Assembly (NCBI GenBank): GCA_019233415.1
Contig: JAFAMK010000390.1
Location: forward strand, 1-19,977
Direction of reading: 5' to 3'
Length of the DNA stretch: 19,977 nt
Source of the DNA: Vulcanimicrobiota bacterium
GTDB lineage: Bacteria; Vulcanimicrobiota; Vulcanimicrobiia; Vulcanimicrobiales; Vulcanimicrobiaceae
Shown: in pieces, positions 7,279 to 14,599 of the stretch
Position numbering within the stretch: position 1 is the first letter of the stretch
Layout of the letters: each line of letters opens with the position of its first letter
Position numbers and translations under genes: made by a program
Notes under the pieces: model-generated
The model's input: the letters and a program-made list of their open reading frames with translations, nothing else
The model's database searches: none
Told to the model about the DNA's origin: nothing

Positions 7279-10152
7279 ATGGACACGACCTTGCCCCCGG
7301 TTCCGACCGGGTCCGACCTCTTTCGCTCCGCGCTGGTCGAACGCGTTCGCGCGGCGCGCCCGGCAATCGTCGCGCTCATGGCACCCGCCGGGTTCGGCAA
7401 GTCGACGTTCGTGCGCCAACTGCTCGACGGCATCCCCGCCGTCGCAATCTGCGACTGCCGTGGTGCCGCGAGCGAGATCGAGCTGGCGCGGCGCGTCGTC
7501 GCGGCGCTCGCCGACGAGAACCCCGAACGCAGCGGCAGCCTGTCCCAGAGCGAGACGATCCTCGGCGACGAGCACGCCTCGGCCGCTGACCGGGTCGGCG
7601 TCGTCCTGGCCGCCTGGCGCGTCCGCACCCGCCCGGCGCTGTTCGTCTTCGAGAACGCGGAGGACGCCATCGCCGATCCCGGCGCCCGCGACCTGCTCGC
7701 GAAGCTGCTCGCCAGCCGGCCCGAACCGCGCACGATCGTCGTCTGCTCGCGCGAGTCCCTGCGCATGCACCTCTCGCGCTTCGCGCCGCCGCACCAAATC
7801 CTGAGCCTGCGCGCGGCCGACCTCGCCTTCACCGCCGACGAGATCGGCGCGATCTTCGCCGAGACCGGCGCGAGCGGCGCGGCGATCGAACGCGTCGCGA
7901 CGATCTCCGCGGGCTGGCCGATCGCGGTGCTGCTCATGGCGCGCTTCGCGCACGAGGGCAGGCTCGACCCGCTGCTCGACGCGCTCGACGACGTCGCGTA
8001 CGAAGAGCTGCACGAGTACCTGGCCGACCAGGTGCTGGGCGACGCGCCGGCCGCGGTCATCGACGGGCTGCTGACCTGCGCGGCGATCCCGCACGCGACC
8101 GAGCGCGACGTGCGGCTCGCGCTCGGCGACGGCGACGCCTTCGCGGCGTTCCTCGCCTTCACGAAGACCTCGCCGTTCGTCACGCGCGCCGGCGACGGCG
8201 CGTTCACCGTGCACCCGCTGGTCGGCTCGACGCTGCTCGAACGCCACCCGACGCGCATCGAAACGCTGCTCGCGCCCGCCGCCGCCGCGTACGCGACCGC
8301 CGGCGAGTACCAGCGCGCGGCCGAGATTCAGCTCGCGCGCGGCGACCACGCCGCCGCCGCGGAAGCGCTCGAAAACATCGAAGTGATCGAGGAAGACGTT
8401 CCGCCGCTCGACTACGCGCGCGTGCTGGCCTCACTCGACCGTGCCGTCGTGCTGCGCTATCCGAAGCTCTGGTCGGTGACCGCGCTAGCGCGCACGTTCA
8501 CCGTCGACTCGCGCCTGCTGCACGAAGAGGTCGAGCTGGTCTGGAGCCGGCTCCCGGCCGACGCGCCGCCGATGACGCGCATCTACCTCTACGTCTTCCG
8601 CGTGCTGATGCTCAGCTACATCGGCGAGTACGAGCCGGCGCTCGCGCTGGTCGAAGACTTCCGCGCGCAGATCGCCGCGCCGCAGGCGCCGACGACCGCG
8701 ATGCATGCGTACCTACTCTACCTGCGCTCGCTGATGACCGCGCGGCTCGGCCGCACGAAGGAGGCCGAGCGCGACCTCGAAGCGGCCTGGCCGTTCATCA
8801 ACCAGATGCACATCATGGCGGGCGGGACGCTGGTCACGCTCGGCGCCGACGTCGCGCGCGTGCGCGGCGACCGCGCGAGCGAGCGCGAGCGGCTGGAGCG
8901 CGCGATCGAGCACGGCCGCAAGACCAGCTTCAGCAACTTCATCGCGTTCTACGAAGCCGAAGCGGCGTTCGGCGCCTGGCTCGCCGGTGACGACGCCGAC
9001 TACGCGCTGCACGCGTTCGCGCTGGAAGCCGAAGTGGTGCGCGAAGGCGTGCGCGGCTTCGCGTTCTTCTCGGCCGCCACGCGCGGGCACGAGCGCGAGC
9101 CGCAGCAGCACGACCACCTCAAGTGGGTCGCCTGCGGCAACCTCGTCGCGGCAGCGAACACCGAAGACGAGGCGACCGCGCTGCGCTACGCCGACGTCGC
9201 GCGCGAAGCGGCGGCGGCGAATCGATCGCCGTTCACGCAAGTCCTCGCCGCGCTCGCCGTCGCCGAGCTGAGCCCGAGCCGGCGGAGTGCGCTGCGCGCC
9301 GAAGCCGCTTCGCTCGCGCGGCGGATCGACGCCGCGGAACTGCACGCGGCGGTCGACGCGATCGGGCGCGGCGAGCACGGCGGCTTCCTCGAGCCGTTCG
9401 TGCGCCGCTACCGCCGCGACGCCGAAGGCGGCCTCCCGAAGGGCGGGCTCATCGTCGAACTCGTCACCGGTCGCGTCGTGCGCGACGGCGAGCCGGTGAC
9501 GCTCGCCGAGCGCGAGCACGCGTTGCTGACCGCGATCGCGATGCGCGCCGAGGCGCTCTCGCGCGACCGGCTCACCGATCTGCTGTGGCCCGACCTCGGC
9601 GAGAGCGCGGCGCGCAACGCGTTCCACGTCTGCCTGCACCGGCTCAAGTCGCGGCTTGGCGACGAGAACGCGGTCGTGCGCACGCGCGAGGGCTACCGGC
9701 TCGGCAACGACGTACGCGTCGACCTGTGGGAGATCGACCGCGCGCTCGGACCACTGCGCACGAGCGAGCCGCCCGACGCGCGCCGCGTCGCCGCGCTGCG
9801 CGAACTGCACGACCGGCTGCGCGCCTCACGCCCGCCGAAGTTCGAGGCCTGGGAGTGGTTCGAGCAGACCGAACGCCACCTGCGCGAACTCCGGTGTGAA
9901 GTCGCGCAGACGCTGGCGAAGCACGCGCTTGAAGACGGCCGCACGCAAGATGCCCTCGCGCTCTGCCACGAGATGATCGCCTACGACTCCTGCGACGAAC
10001 CCGCCCGCGAGATCGCGATCCGCGCCTTCCTCGCCAGCGGCGACCGCGCCGCGGCGCTGCGCCACTTCCGCCAGTACCGCGACGTCCTGATGTCCGAACT
10101 GCAGTGCGAACCGTCGGACGCACTCGCTGCACTCGTCGGCGCGACGAGCTAG
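7279..10152 (+). CDS. MalT/AfsR-like P-loop NTPase with C-terminal winged helix and BTAD (transcriptional activator)
   Basis: This 957-residue cytoplasmic regulator starts with a STAND-type NTPase: Walker A APAGFGKST at 35-43 and a Walker-B-like strand ALFVFENAED around 120-128. A long helical, TPR-like region (about 330-700) follows. From about residue 721 an OmpR-type winged helix appears (VTLAEREHALLTAI, then LLWPDLGESAARNAFHVCLH, then RLKSRLG). It is followed from about 814 (VDLWEIDRAL) by a bacterial transcriptional activation domain ending in ALRHFRQYRDVLMSEL. SARP/AfsR proteins carry the winged helix and BTAD at the N-terminus; here they are at the C-terminus, as in the MalT-like arrangement where the DNA-binding domain is last. 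The start ATG 7279 has only a weak ribosome site. Target genes and the inducer are unknown. It ends four bases from the convergent lipoprotein gene. Confidence 0.88.
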   Translation: MDTTLPPVPTGSDLFRSALVERVRAARPAIVALMAPAGFGKSTFVRQLLDGIPAVAICDCRGAASEIELARRVVAALADENPERSGSLSQSETILGDEHASAADRVGVVLAAWRVRTRPALFVFENAEDAIADPGARDLLAKLLASRPEPRTIVVCSRESLRMHLSRFAPPHQILSLRAADLAFTADEIGAIFAETGASGAAIERVATISAGWPIAVLLMARFAHEGRLDPLLDALDDVAYEELHEYLADQVLGDAPAAVIDGLLTCAAIPHATERDVRLALGDGDAFAAFLAFTKTSPFVTRAGDGAFTVHPLVGSTLLERHPTRIETLLAPAAAAYATAGEYQRAAEIQLARGDHAAAAEALENIEVIEEDVPPLDYARVLASLDRAVVLRYPKLWSVTALARTFTVDSRLLHEEVELVWSRLPADAPPMTRIYLYVFRVLMLSYIGEYEPALALVEDFRAQIAAPQAPTTAMHAYLLYLRSLMTARLGRTKEAERDLEAAWPFINQMHIMAGGTLVTLGADVARVRGDRASERERLERAIEHGRKTSFSNFIAFYEAEAAFGAWLAGDDADYALHAFALEAEVVREGVRGFAFFSAATRGHEREPQQHDHLKWVACGNLVAAANTEDEATALRYADVAREAAAANRSPFTQVLAALAVAELSPSRRSALRAEAASLARRIDAAELHAAVDAIGRGEHGGFLEPFVRRYRRDAEGGLPKGGLIVELVTGRVVRDGEPVTLAEREHALLTAIAMRAEALSRDRLTDLLWPDLGESAARNAFHVCLHRLKSRLGDENAVVRTREGYRLGNDVRVDLWEIDRALGPLRTSEPPDARRVAALRELHDRLRASRPPKFEAWEWFEQTERHLRELRCEVAQTLAKHALEDGRTQDALALCHEMIAYDSCDEPAREIAIRAFLASGDRAAALRHFRQYRDVLMSELQCEPSDALAALVGATS

Positions 10153-10156
10153 ACGA

Positions 10157-11209
10157 CTACGGCTTCGGCGGCCCCTGCCGGCAGGAGCTCGTCCCGTTGT
10201 TCCAGAGCGGCTGCGTCGGGTAGTTCCCGGCGTACACGTTGTTCACGATGCCGTGCCACTCGCACTTGTCGCCGATCTCGTCGTCGTTCGCGTCGATCCA
10301 GCCGGTCGGGTTCGCCACGCCGTTGGGGTGTGGATCGGTCATCGTCTCGGCGATCTCGTGGCCCAGGATGATGCTGACGCCGTCGAGCGTGCCCGGCTTG
10401 TTGACTTCGCCGACGCCACAGCTGTGGCCGACGTCGGGCAGATACGGCATGACGGTAAACGGAATGAGCATGTCGTGCTGGTTGAACGTGTAGGAGTGGT
10501 ACGCGCACCAGTCGCCGCCCATGCCGACGTAGCCCGACGGATACGTACCGGTCGGCAAGAAGATGACGTAGTTGACGTTGGTTCCGACGACGGGGTTCGC
10601 GCCGGCTTCGATCATCGAGAAGTGCTGCGCCGCGCGGAGCGCCTCGGCACCCATGTCTTGGTTGACCGCCATTTGCGGTGGATCGCTAGCGGTGTCGTTC
10701 CACGATCCGACGAGCATGGTCGTCGGGTTTCCGGTCGGCACGCCGTTCGCGTCTTTGTACTGCAGCACGTCGTTGAGCCAGCGGCTCCCTTGCGCGGCCT
10801 TGAGGAACGCCTTCGCGTAGGCACGCAGGTTGTGCGGATCGCCGGTCCCCGGCAGCGACGGGTCCGCACCCGGCGTCGCGCTGGCCCAGCTCCTCCCCCA
10901 CCAGACGAGATAGATCTTCGGCGCCGTCTGCACCGGACCGCCGTAATAGCTGAGGTTGATCGGCGCCGCGGCCACCTGCGTCTGGCGCTCGCTCGCCGCG
11001 ACCGGGTCGTACGCCAGCGCGCCGCGCACGAACGCGCCGGTCTGCGGATCGACCGCGAGCCGCCGCGTAATCATCTGCAGCGGCCGCACCGCGCCCGTCT
11101 GGTCCGCCGCGCGCGGCGCGGGAACCGTGCCCGTCGTGAACGACCCGCCGGCCGAACACGCGGCCAGGAGCACCACCGAGACGAACGCCGCACTGCGAAG
11201 AGACGCCAC
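10157..11209 (-). CDS. Lipoprotein with HEIAE metallopeptidase-like motif (exordium-like layout)
   Basis: This 350-residue secreted lipoprotein starts at GTG 11209, six bases after a perfect GGAGGA; the in-frame GTG 11233 lacks such a site. The signal peptide SAAFVSVVLLAAC ends in a lipobox with Cys19. The mature part begins its conserved section with LSYYGGPVQTAPKIYLVWWG, resembling the start of plant EXORDIUM/phosphate-induced proteins and their bacterial relatives. Near the C-terminus GHEIAETMTDP has H284-E285-x-x-E288, a zinc-peptidase-like HExxE-x3-D pattern. It is followed by DEIGDKCEWHG, seen in related bacterial extracellular proteins. Several Cys residues suggest disulfides and an extracytoplasmic location. 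Peptidase activity is inference from the motif; the protein could instead be a non-catalytic surface protein. Confidence 0.65.
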   Translation of the reverse strand: MASLRSAAFVSVVLLAACSAGGSFTTGTVPAPRAADQTGAVRPLQMITRRLAVDPQTGAFVRGALAYDPVAASERQTQVAAAPINLSYYGGPVQTAPKIYLVWWGRSWASATPGADPSLPGTGDPHNLRAYAKAFLKAAQGSRWLNDVLQYKDANGVPTGNPTTMLVGSWNDTASDPPQMAVNQDMGAEALRAAQHFSMIEAGANPVVGTNVNYVIFLPTGTYPSGYVGMGGDWCAYHSYTFNQHDMLIPFTVMPYLPDVGHSCGVGEVNKPGTLDGVSIILGHEIAETMTDPHPNGVANPTGWIDANDDEIGDKCEWHGIVNNVYAGNYPTQPLWNNGTSSCRQGPPKP

Positions 11210-11554
11210 AACTGATCCTCCGTGAAGAGGCACCCACTGCGCGAGAAGACCCGCTTGCGGCGGCGGTCGCTCGTCCCCTGCCTCAGACTGCCCGGCGGTG
11301 CGTCTCTTGATCCAAACGTGACCGGGCTTACCCCTAGATGGTGCTCAGACGGCGAGCGCTGCGCGGTCGACTTTCTTGCCGCCGAGGTCACCGGATCAAT
11401 CTCGTGAATCCATCGCTGACTTGGGCCCGACTTGCGCTCATCGCCGGCGCGCTCCAGGGCGACAACGAGTTCGGCTCGCTCATCAATCCGCCGCGAACGT
11501 CGACGGCAGTATGGCGCTCGCGACGTCGCGCACGCTGGCAATGGCTCCGGTTGG
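11210..11554. other. Non-coding stretch with a remnant of an amidohydrolase gene end
   Basis: No credible gene occupies these 345 bases. Apart from the ribosome site of the lipoprotein gene (11216-11221, minus strand), the only recognisable content is the 37-bp copy of an amidohydrolase 3' end at 11349-11385, described separately. GC content falls from here towards the ImmA/IrrE gene. No promoter could be assigned with confidence. Confidence 0.5.
11349..11385 (-). repeat. Direct repeat copy 1: relic of an amidohydrolase 3' end
   Basis: These 37 bases match 14597-14633 at 34 positions, in the same orientation, offset 3248. On the minus strand the copy reads GGKKVDRAALAV and then TGA (stop at 11345-11347). 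The intact gene ends GGKKVERTALAV and then TGA at the equivalent place. Upstream in the same frame similarity stops at once, and a stop codon lies five codons before the GG. It is therefore a truncated piece of a homologous gene end, not a gene. Confidence 0.7.
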
Positions 11555-12679
11555 CTAGCGCCGCCTGTCGTCGGGCTCGCCGTCCCATCCCTCGCGCCAG
11601 TGCAAGTTCGTGATTGGTGAGGAAGCTACGCCTTTCACGCCAGCAAGATCGGCCTTCGAGGCGTACGCGGACACGATCTCCCTGAGCATGAACACGCTAA
11701 GGCCTAAGTCTCGCGCCATCTTGGGATAGTTCGGCGCCTCACCGTACTTAAGTTCAATGGCCTTTCTGAGCGCCCGAGGCTTCTCGGGCACGACCGCCAG
11801 CGCGGCCGGTTCCGCCGTCTTCCAACCTTTGGCAGCCATGTGCTGAACCAACGTGCGATAGTGCCTGTCGCTGACAACGCCAAGCCGCTTCGTCGCCATA
11901 GCCAAAGCTGCCATGGACATCTTCCAGCGCCGCTTTCCCATCGCGAGCGACGTCAGCGTGACCGAGCCACCCGAAAACTCGCGCCTGATCGCCTGCGGAG
12001 GCAACATCAAGTTGGAGGCGAACTCGTCGGCCTTTCGTTCGCGCTCATCTCCCGGGGGCAGCGCCGCGTAAAGCAACTCCCCGAGTTCGTGTGCCATGGT
12101 AAACCGCCCGCGATCTCCATGCCGGTGTCGCGGCATCACAATGACGGGAACGCGGCCGCCGTCCGCCCATCCGGAGAATCCGTCGCGTTCCGGAAGTGCG
12201 ATCGGCAGCGCGAGAACGACGATGCCTGCGCGCTCTAGCAATAAAGTCAGATTCGCGATTGGAGCTTGATCCGAAACGCCGAGCATCGCACGGACCTGCT
12301 CTGCAAGACGTTCGGGCTCGCCGTCGTGGGGACGAATCCGCACCGGCGGCATCATCACGCCGCGACTTATATCCTCGAACATCTCGTACGACAAGCGCGC
12401 GTATTGGTACGCCTGCCGTCGTTGGGCCATCGTCATCTTCTTGCGCGCCCGAAACTGCAACGAACCCATCGGAAAGTGCTCGCACGGGCGTCGCCCGTAG
12501 AACGCGGCCGGAAACGGCGTCTCCGTCGAAAGGCGTGCCATCAACTCGTCCGACGGAAACACCCGTCCAGCCTCGATATGCGCGACGGCGGACTGCGTTA
12601 CCCCTAACGCTAGCGCCAGATCCGTCTGCGTGACGCCTAATATCTCGCGCGCCTGCACGAGCCGTTCCGCAAACAACAC
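11555..12679 (-). CDS. XRE-family HTH regulator fused to ImmA/IrrE-type metallopeptidase
   Basis: This is a 374-residue protein. Residues 1-60 are an XRE helix-turn-helix (FAERLVQAREILGVTQTDLA, then LGVTQSAVAHIEAGRVFPS). Residues about 125-230 form an ImmA/IrrE domain with RFTMAHELGELL (His197, Glu198) and the downstream ERKADEFASNLMLPP (Glu214), where the third zinc ligand normally lies. The second motif His (HELGH in most relatives) is Glu201 here. The C-terminal 140 residues have no domain I recognise. Such fusions typically cleave or release a repressor, in mobile elements or stress responses; the target here is unknown. The start is GTG 12679, with only a weak ribosome site, nine bases after the stop of the upstream gene, so the two are probably co-transcribed. 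GC content is clearly lower than in the flanking genes (one 60-base line counted at 55 % versus 73 % in the BTAD gene), suggesting transfer. Confidence 0.88.
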   Translation of the reverse strand: MLFAERLVQAREILGVTQTDLALALGVTQSAVAHIEAGRVFPSDELMARLSTETPFPAAFYGRRPCEHFPMGSLQFRARKKMTMAQRRQAYQYARLSYEMFEDISRGVMMPPVRIRPHDGEPERLAEQVRAMLGVSDQAPIANLTLLLERAGIVVLALPIALPERDGFSGWADGGRVPVIVMPRHRHGDRGRFTMAHELGELLYAALPPGDERERKADEFASNLMLPPQAIRREFSGGSVTLTSLAMGKRRWKMSMAALAMATKRLGVVSDRHYRTLVQHMAAKGWKTAEPAALAVVPEKPRALRKAIELKYGEAPNYPKMARDLGLSVFMLREIVSAYASKADLAGVKGVASSPITNLHWREGWDGEPDDRRR

Positions 12680-12688
12680 CGGAGCCGT

Positions 12689-13390
12689 TTAGCTCTCGCC
12701 GGGAATGTCTTGCTCGCCGAACGGCAATCCTTGCTGAACGATAGGCCCCTCTTCCGCGCCGCCTGGAGTGAGCCGGACATCCAGGTCATCCATCGGTTCG
12801 TATTGCGACTGGTCGGGCACGAACAGATCGACGGGGGTGTCGATCATCAGATACCAGTGCGCGAGCACCGAATCACGCGATGTCGCCGCCCACTTGGGGC
12901 AGGCGAGCGTAAGCTGCAATGATCCGTCAACGGCTTTGTGCCACAGCAGGACTACGTTGAGTTCGATCGCCGCGCCGCTCGCGTTCTTCAAACCGACCGG
13001 GAGGCTGAGTTGTTGGCGGTAGAACTGCTGCTTCTGTTGCGACACGCCGGCGGCGGGCAGACGCCCCTCGTCCGCCTTTAGGATTCTGACCGCGTACTTC
13101 TTCGCGAGTACGAGGATGCCCATATTCGACAGGCCGTAGGACTCGATGTCGTCCTCGCCAAGTTCGTCGACGACGTCCAGCCGAGTCTTTACCCGGTAGC
13201 GGACGAGCGACGGAAAGAGATACGGATCGAACGGATGGTCCGGCTGCGCGAAGAAGTCGTCGGTGTAGCGCAAAGCCGCTTCCAGCGCATCCGCGGCGGT
13301 CACGAGGAACTCTCGCAAGTCCTCGAAGACTTCGGCGGGTGGCGGCACCTTAATCATAATATGAGCCGATTCTGCCAGGGGGGACGCCAT
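12689..13390 (-). CDS. Hypothetical protein of the XRE-ImmA operon
   Basis: I do not recognise this protein of about 233 residues. It has no signal peptide or membrane segment. The N-terminal half is helical and acidic (EVFEDLREFLVTAADALEAA). The middle reads GLSNMGILVLAKKYAVRILK. A beta-rich part follows (AIELNVVLLWHKAV, LQLTLACPKWA, SVLAHWYLMIDTP), and the end is acidic and Pro-rich. Start choice is uncertain: ATG 13390 (MASPLAES) has AGAGGG directly abutting it, while ATG 13357 (MIKVPPP) looks more natural as a protein start but has no ribosome site; the open frame extends to 13567 without coding character. It sits nine bases upstream of the XRE-ImmA/IrrE gene and 25 bases after the preceding reading frame. 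Co-transcription suggests it is a partner, perhaps a toxin-like or substrate protein of the ImmA-type peptidase; this is only positional inference. Confidence 0.7.
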   Translation of the reverse strand: MASPLAESAHIMIKVPPPAEVFEDLREFLVTAADALEAALRYTDDFFAQPDHPFDPYLFPSLVRYRVKTRLDVVDELGEDDIESYGLSNMGILVLAKKYAVRILKADEGRLPAAGVSQQKQQFYRQQLSLPVGLKNASGAAIELNVVLLWHKAVDGSLQLTLACPKWAATSRDSVLAHWYLMIDTPVDLFVPDQSQYEPMDDLDVRLTPGGAEEGPIVQQGLPFGEQDIPGES

Positions 13391-13415
13391 CCCTCTGCTG
13401 TCACCACCGCCCTCG

Positions 13416-13798
13416 TTAGACGTGCGGCCACAGCGCGGCCATGAGGACCGGCCTAAGCCCAGTCGGTGGCGCGACGGTATGCAGCTTGCGGTTTCGGACG
13501 TCGAGCACCGAAAAGCGGCTCTGGGGATACGCCGCAGAAAACTCATCGCACATGACCTGCGTGACAATGTCGATACGCGCGTTCGTCAGCTTTTCGCTCT
13601 TGAAGTAGAGCTTAACGACGTGCCGATCTCCATTGATCTCCAGTCCGCGTTCAGGATTGACGTTAACCCCGAACGCCCCGGCAGGCGGGCTCCAGATCAA
13701 CCGCGCCGGGACGAACCACGCGATCGTCTTGCGACCTCCCACGCGTTGTAGTCGATGGCGAGAGACGCGTACTGCGCCGAGCGGCGCGGATCGAACAC
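13416..13798 (-). pseudogene. Frameshifted, 5'-truncated gene of unknown family
   Basis: From 13742 (GTG) to 13416 a 108-residue frame reads like real protein: KTIAWFVPARLIWSPPAG, then GVNVNPERGLEINGDRHVVK and LYFKSEKLTNARIDIVTQVM. No ribosome site precedes the GTG. Directly upstream, in another frame from GTG 13798, the sequence VFDPRRSAQYASLAIDYNAW also looks protein-like and stops shortly after. The two join naturally at about 13742 (NAW(E) to GGRKTIAW) if one base has been gained or lost. Upstream of 13798 no start codon with a ribosome site is found before the end of the TonB-C gene at 13821. I therefore read it as a broken gene whose front was removed when this segment was joined to its neighbour. 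Alternatively the 108-residue frame alone may be a small gene. The family is unknown; GC content is low (one 60-base line counted at 50 %). Confidence 0.5.
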
Positions 13799-13820
13799 GC
13801 GCGACGCCGATGTGCTTACG

Positions 13821-14582
13821 CTAGAAGTCGACGCTGAAGATGTAGTCCGCCTTGATCGGCTTGCAGTTCACGATGGCGGTACGGAAGCGCGACGCGCGCG
13901 TAGCGGCCAGCGCCGGTTGGTTCAGCGTGGGGTCCGGGCTTCGGAGGATGCGCATGCCGGCGATGTGAGAATTCTCGTCGAGCGAGACGATCACCAGCAC
14001 AGTGCCTGTAGCACCCGGTTGGTAAAACGGTCGGCTCATGATGTGTCCGGCTTCAAGCGTCGCGGCCGGGTACTGTTTGGCGATGCAGGCGTCGGCCGGC
14101 GGAGGTATCTCGCCGGCCGTGCACCGCTCGACACTGTACGGGACCCAACGGCTTCCGTTCAGCGACGCGAACGTGCGGCGGAAATCACCCCCGGGCAGCA
14201 CTTCATCCGTCATGCGGCGCGGTCCGCCATTCGCATTCGGCGCGTCGACCGTCCACGCGTCGCCTGTCCACTGCAACGCCGTGCCTGCGACACCGCCCAA
14301 ACCGGAATCGACGTGCCAGCGCTGCTGCGTTGCATTGTAGACGTAGCGGTCCTCGAAAGACGAATGCTTGCCGTTGCGCTCGACGTCGTACGACACCGTG
14401 ATCGCAGCACCGTCGCGGACACCGGTCTCCCGCACAATCGCCCCGTCGGCGGAGCGGCACGACCACTGCTGCGCGAATCCCCAGGCGCGGTCGGGCACCA
14501 CACTCTGTAAATCGGGCGCGGCCGCCATCGTCGCCAGCGGCAGCAGCGCCGCGGCGAGTAGTCGTGAGAGAGCGCGGATCAT
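13821..14582 (-). CDS. Secreted protein with TonB C-terminal-like domain
   Basis: This 253-residue protein has a clear signal peptide (RALSRLLAAALLPLATMAAA, residues 3-22). The C-terminal part, about residues 190-253 (GTVLVIVSLDENSHIAGMRI, then NQPALAATRASRFRTAIVNC, then ADYIFSVDF), has the pattern of the TonB C-terminal domain: a strand, a turn, a bulge with an Ala-rich helix, and F-x-x-A-x-x-NC. It lacks the TonB membrane anchor and proline spacer, so it is not a canonical energy transducer. Such stand-alone periplasmic TonB_C proteins are frequent in some phyla, and their role is unclear. Cysteines at 42, 154, 166 and 240 could form disulfides. ATG 14582 lies ten bases after the amidohydrolase stop, within a perfect 14-bp tandem duplication, so the two genes are probably in one transcript. 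Confidence 0.72.
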   Translation of the reverse strand: MIRALSRLLAAALLPLATMAAAPDLQSVVPDRAWGFAQQWSCRSADGAIVRETGVRDGAAITVSYDVERNGKHSSFEDRYVYNATQQRWHVDSGLGGVAGTALQWTGDAWTVDAPNANGGPRRMTDEVLPGGDFRRTFASLNGSRWVPYSVERCTAGEIPPPADACIAKQYPAATLEAGHIMSRPFYQPGATGTVLVIVSLDENSHIAGMRILRSPDPTLNQPALAATRASRFRTAIVNCKPIKADYIFSVDF

Positions 14583-14599
14583 ACGGCGCGGATCATACG
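14572..14599. repeat. Perfect 14-bp tandem duplication at a gene junction
   Basis: The unit GCGCGGATCATACG occurs twice in a row (14572-14585 and 14586-14599). Each copy contains CAT, an ATG on the minus strand. The first holds the start of the TonB-C gene and the second holds the amidohydrolase stop. With one copy removed, the stop and start would overlap as ATGA, which suggests a recent duplication separated two once-overlapping genes. Confidence 0.85.

Noticed and set aside
11230..11330. Possible GEMM (cyclic di-GMP) riboswitch on the minus strand upstream of the lipoprotein gene
   Set aside because: Only a GACGCA...GCC-like fragment is present; the GAAA tetraloop and second hairpin are missing.
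11345..11541. A longer minus-strand gene continuing upstream from the amidohydrolase relic
   Set aside because: The relic frame has a stop five codons upstream of the conserved GG, and no other part matches the amidohydrolase.
13765..13835. tRNA-like string containing GGATCGAAC on the plus strand
   Set aside because: The T-loop size is wrong, there is no anticodon or D arm, and the sequence overlaps the end of the TonB-C gene and a coding-like frame.
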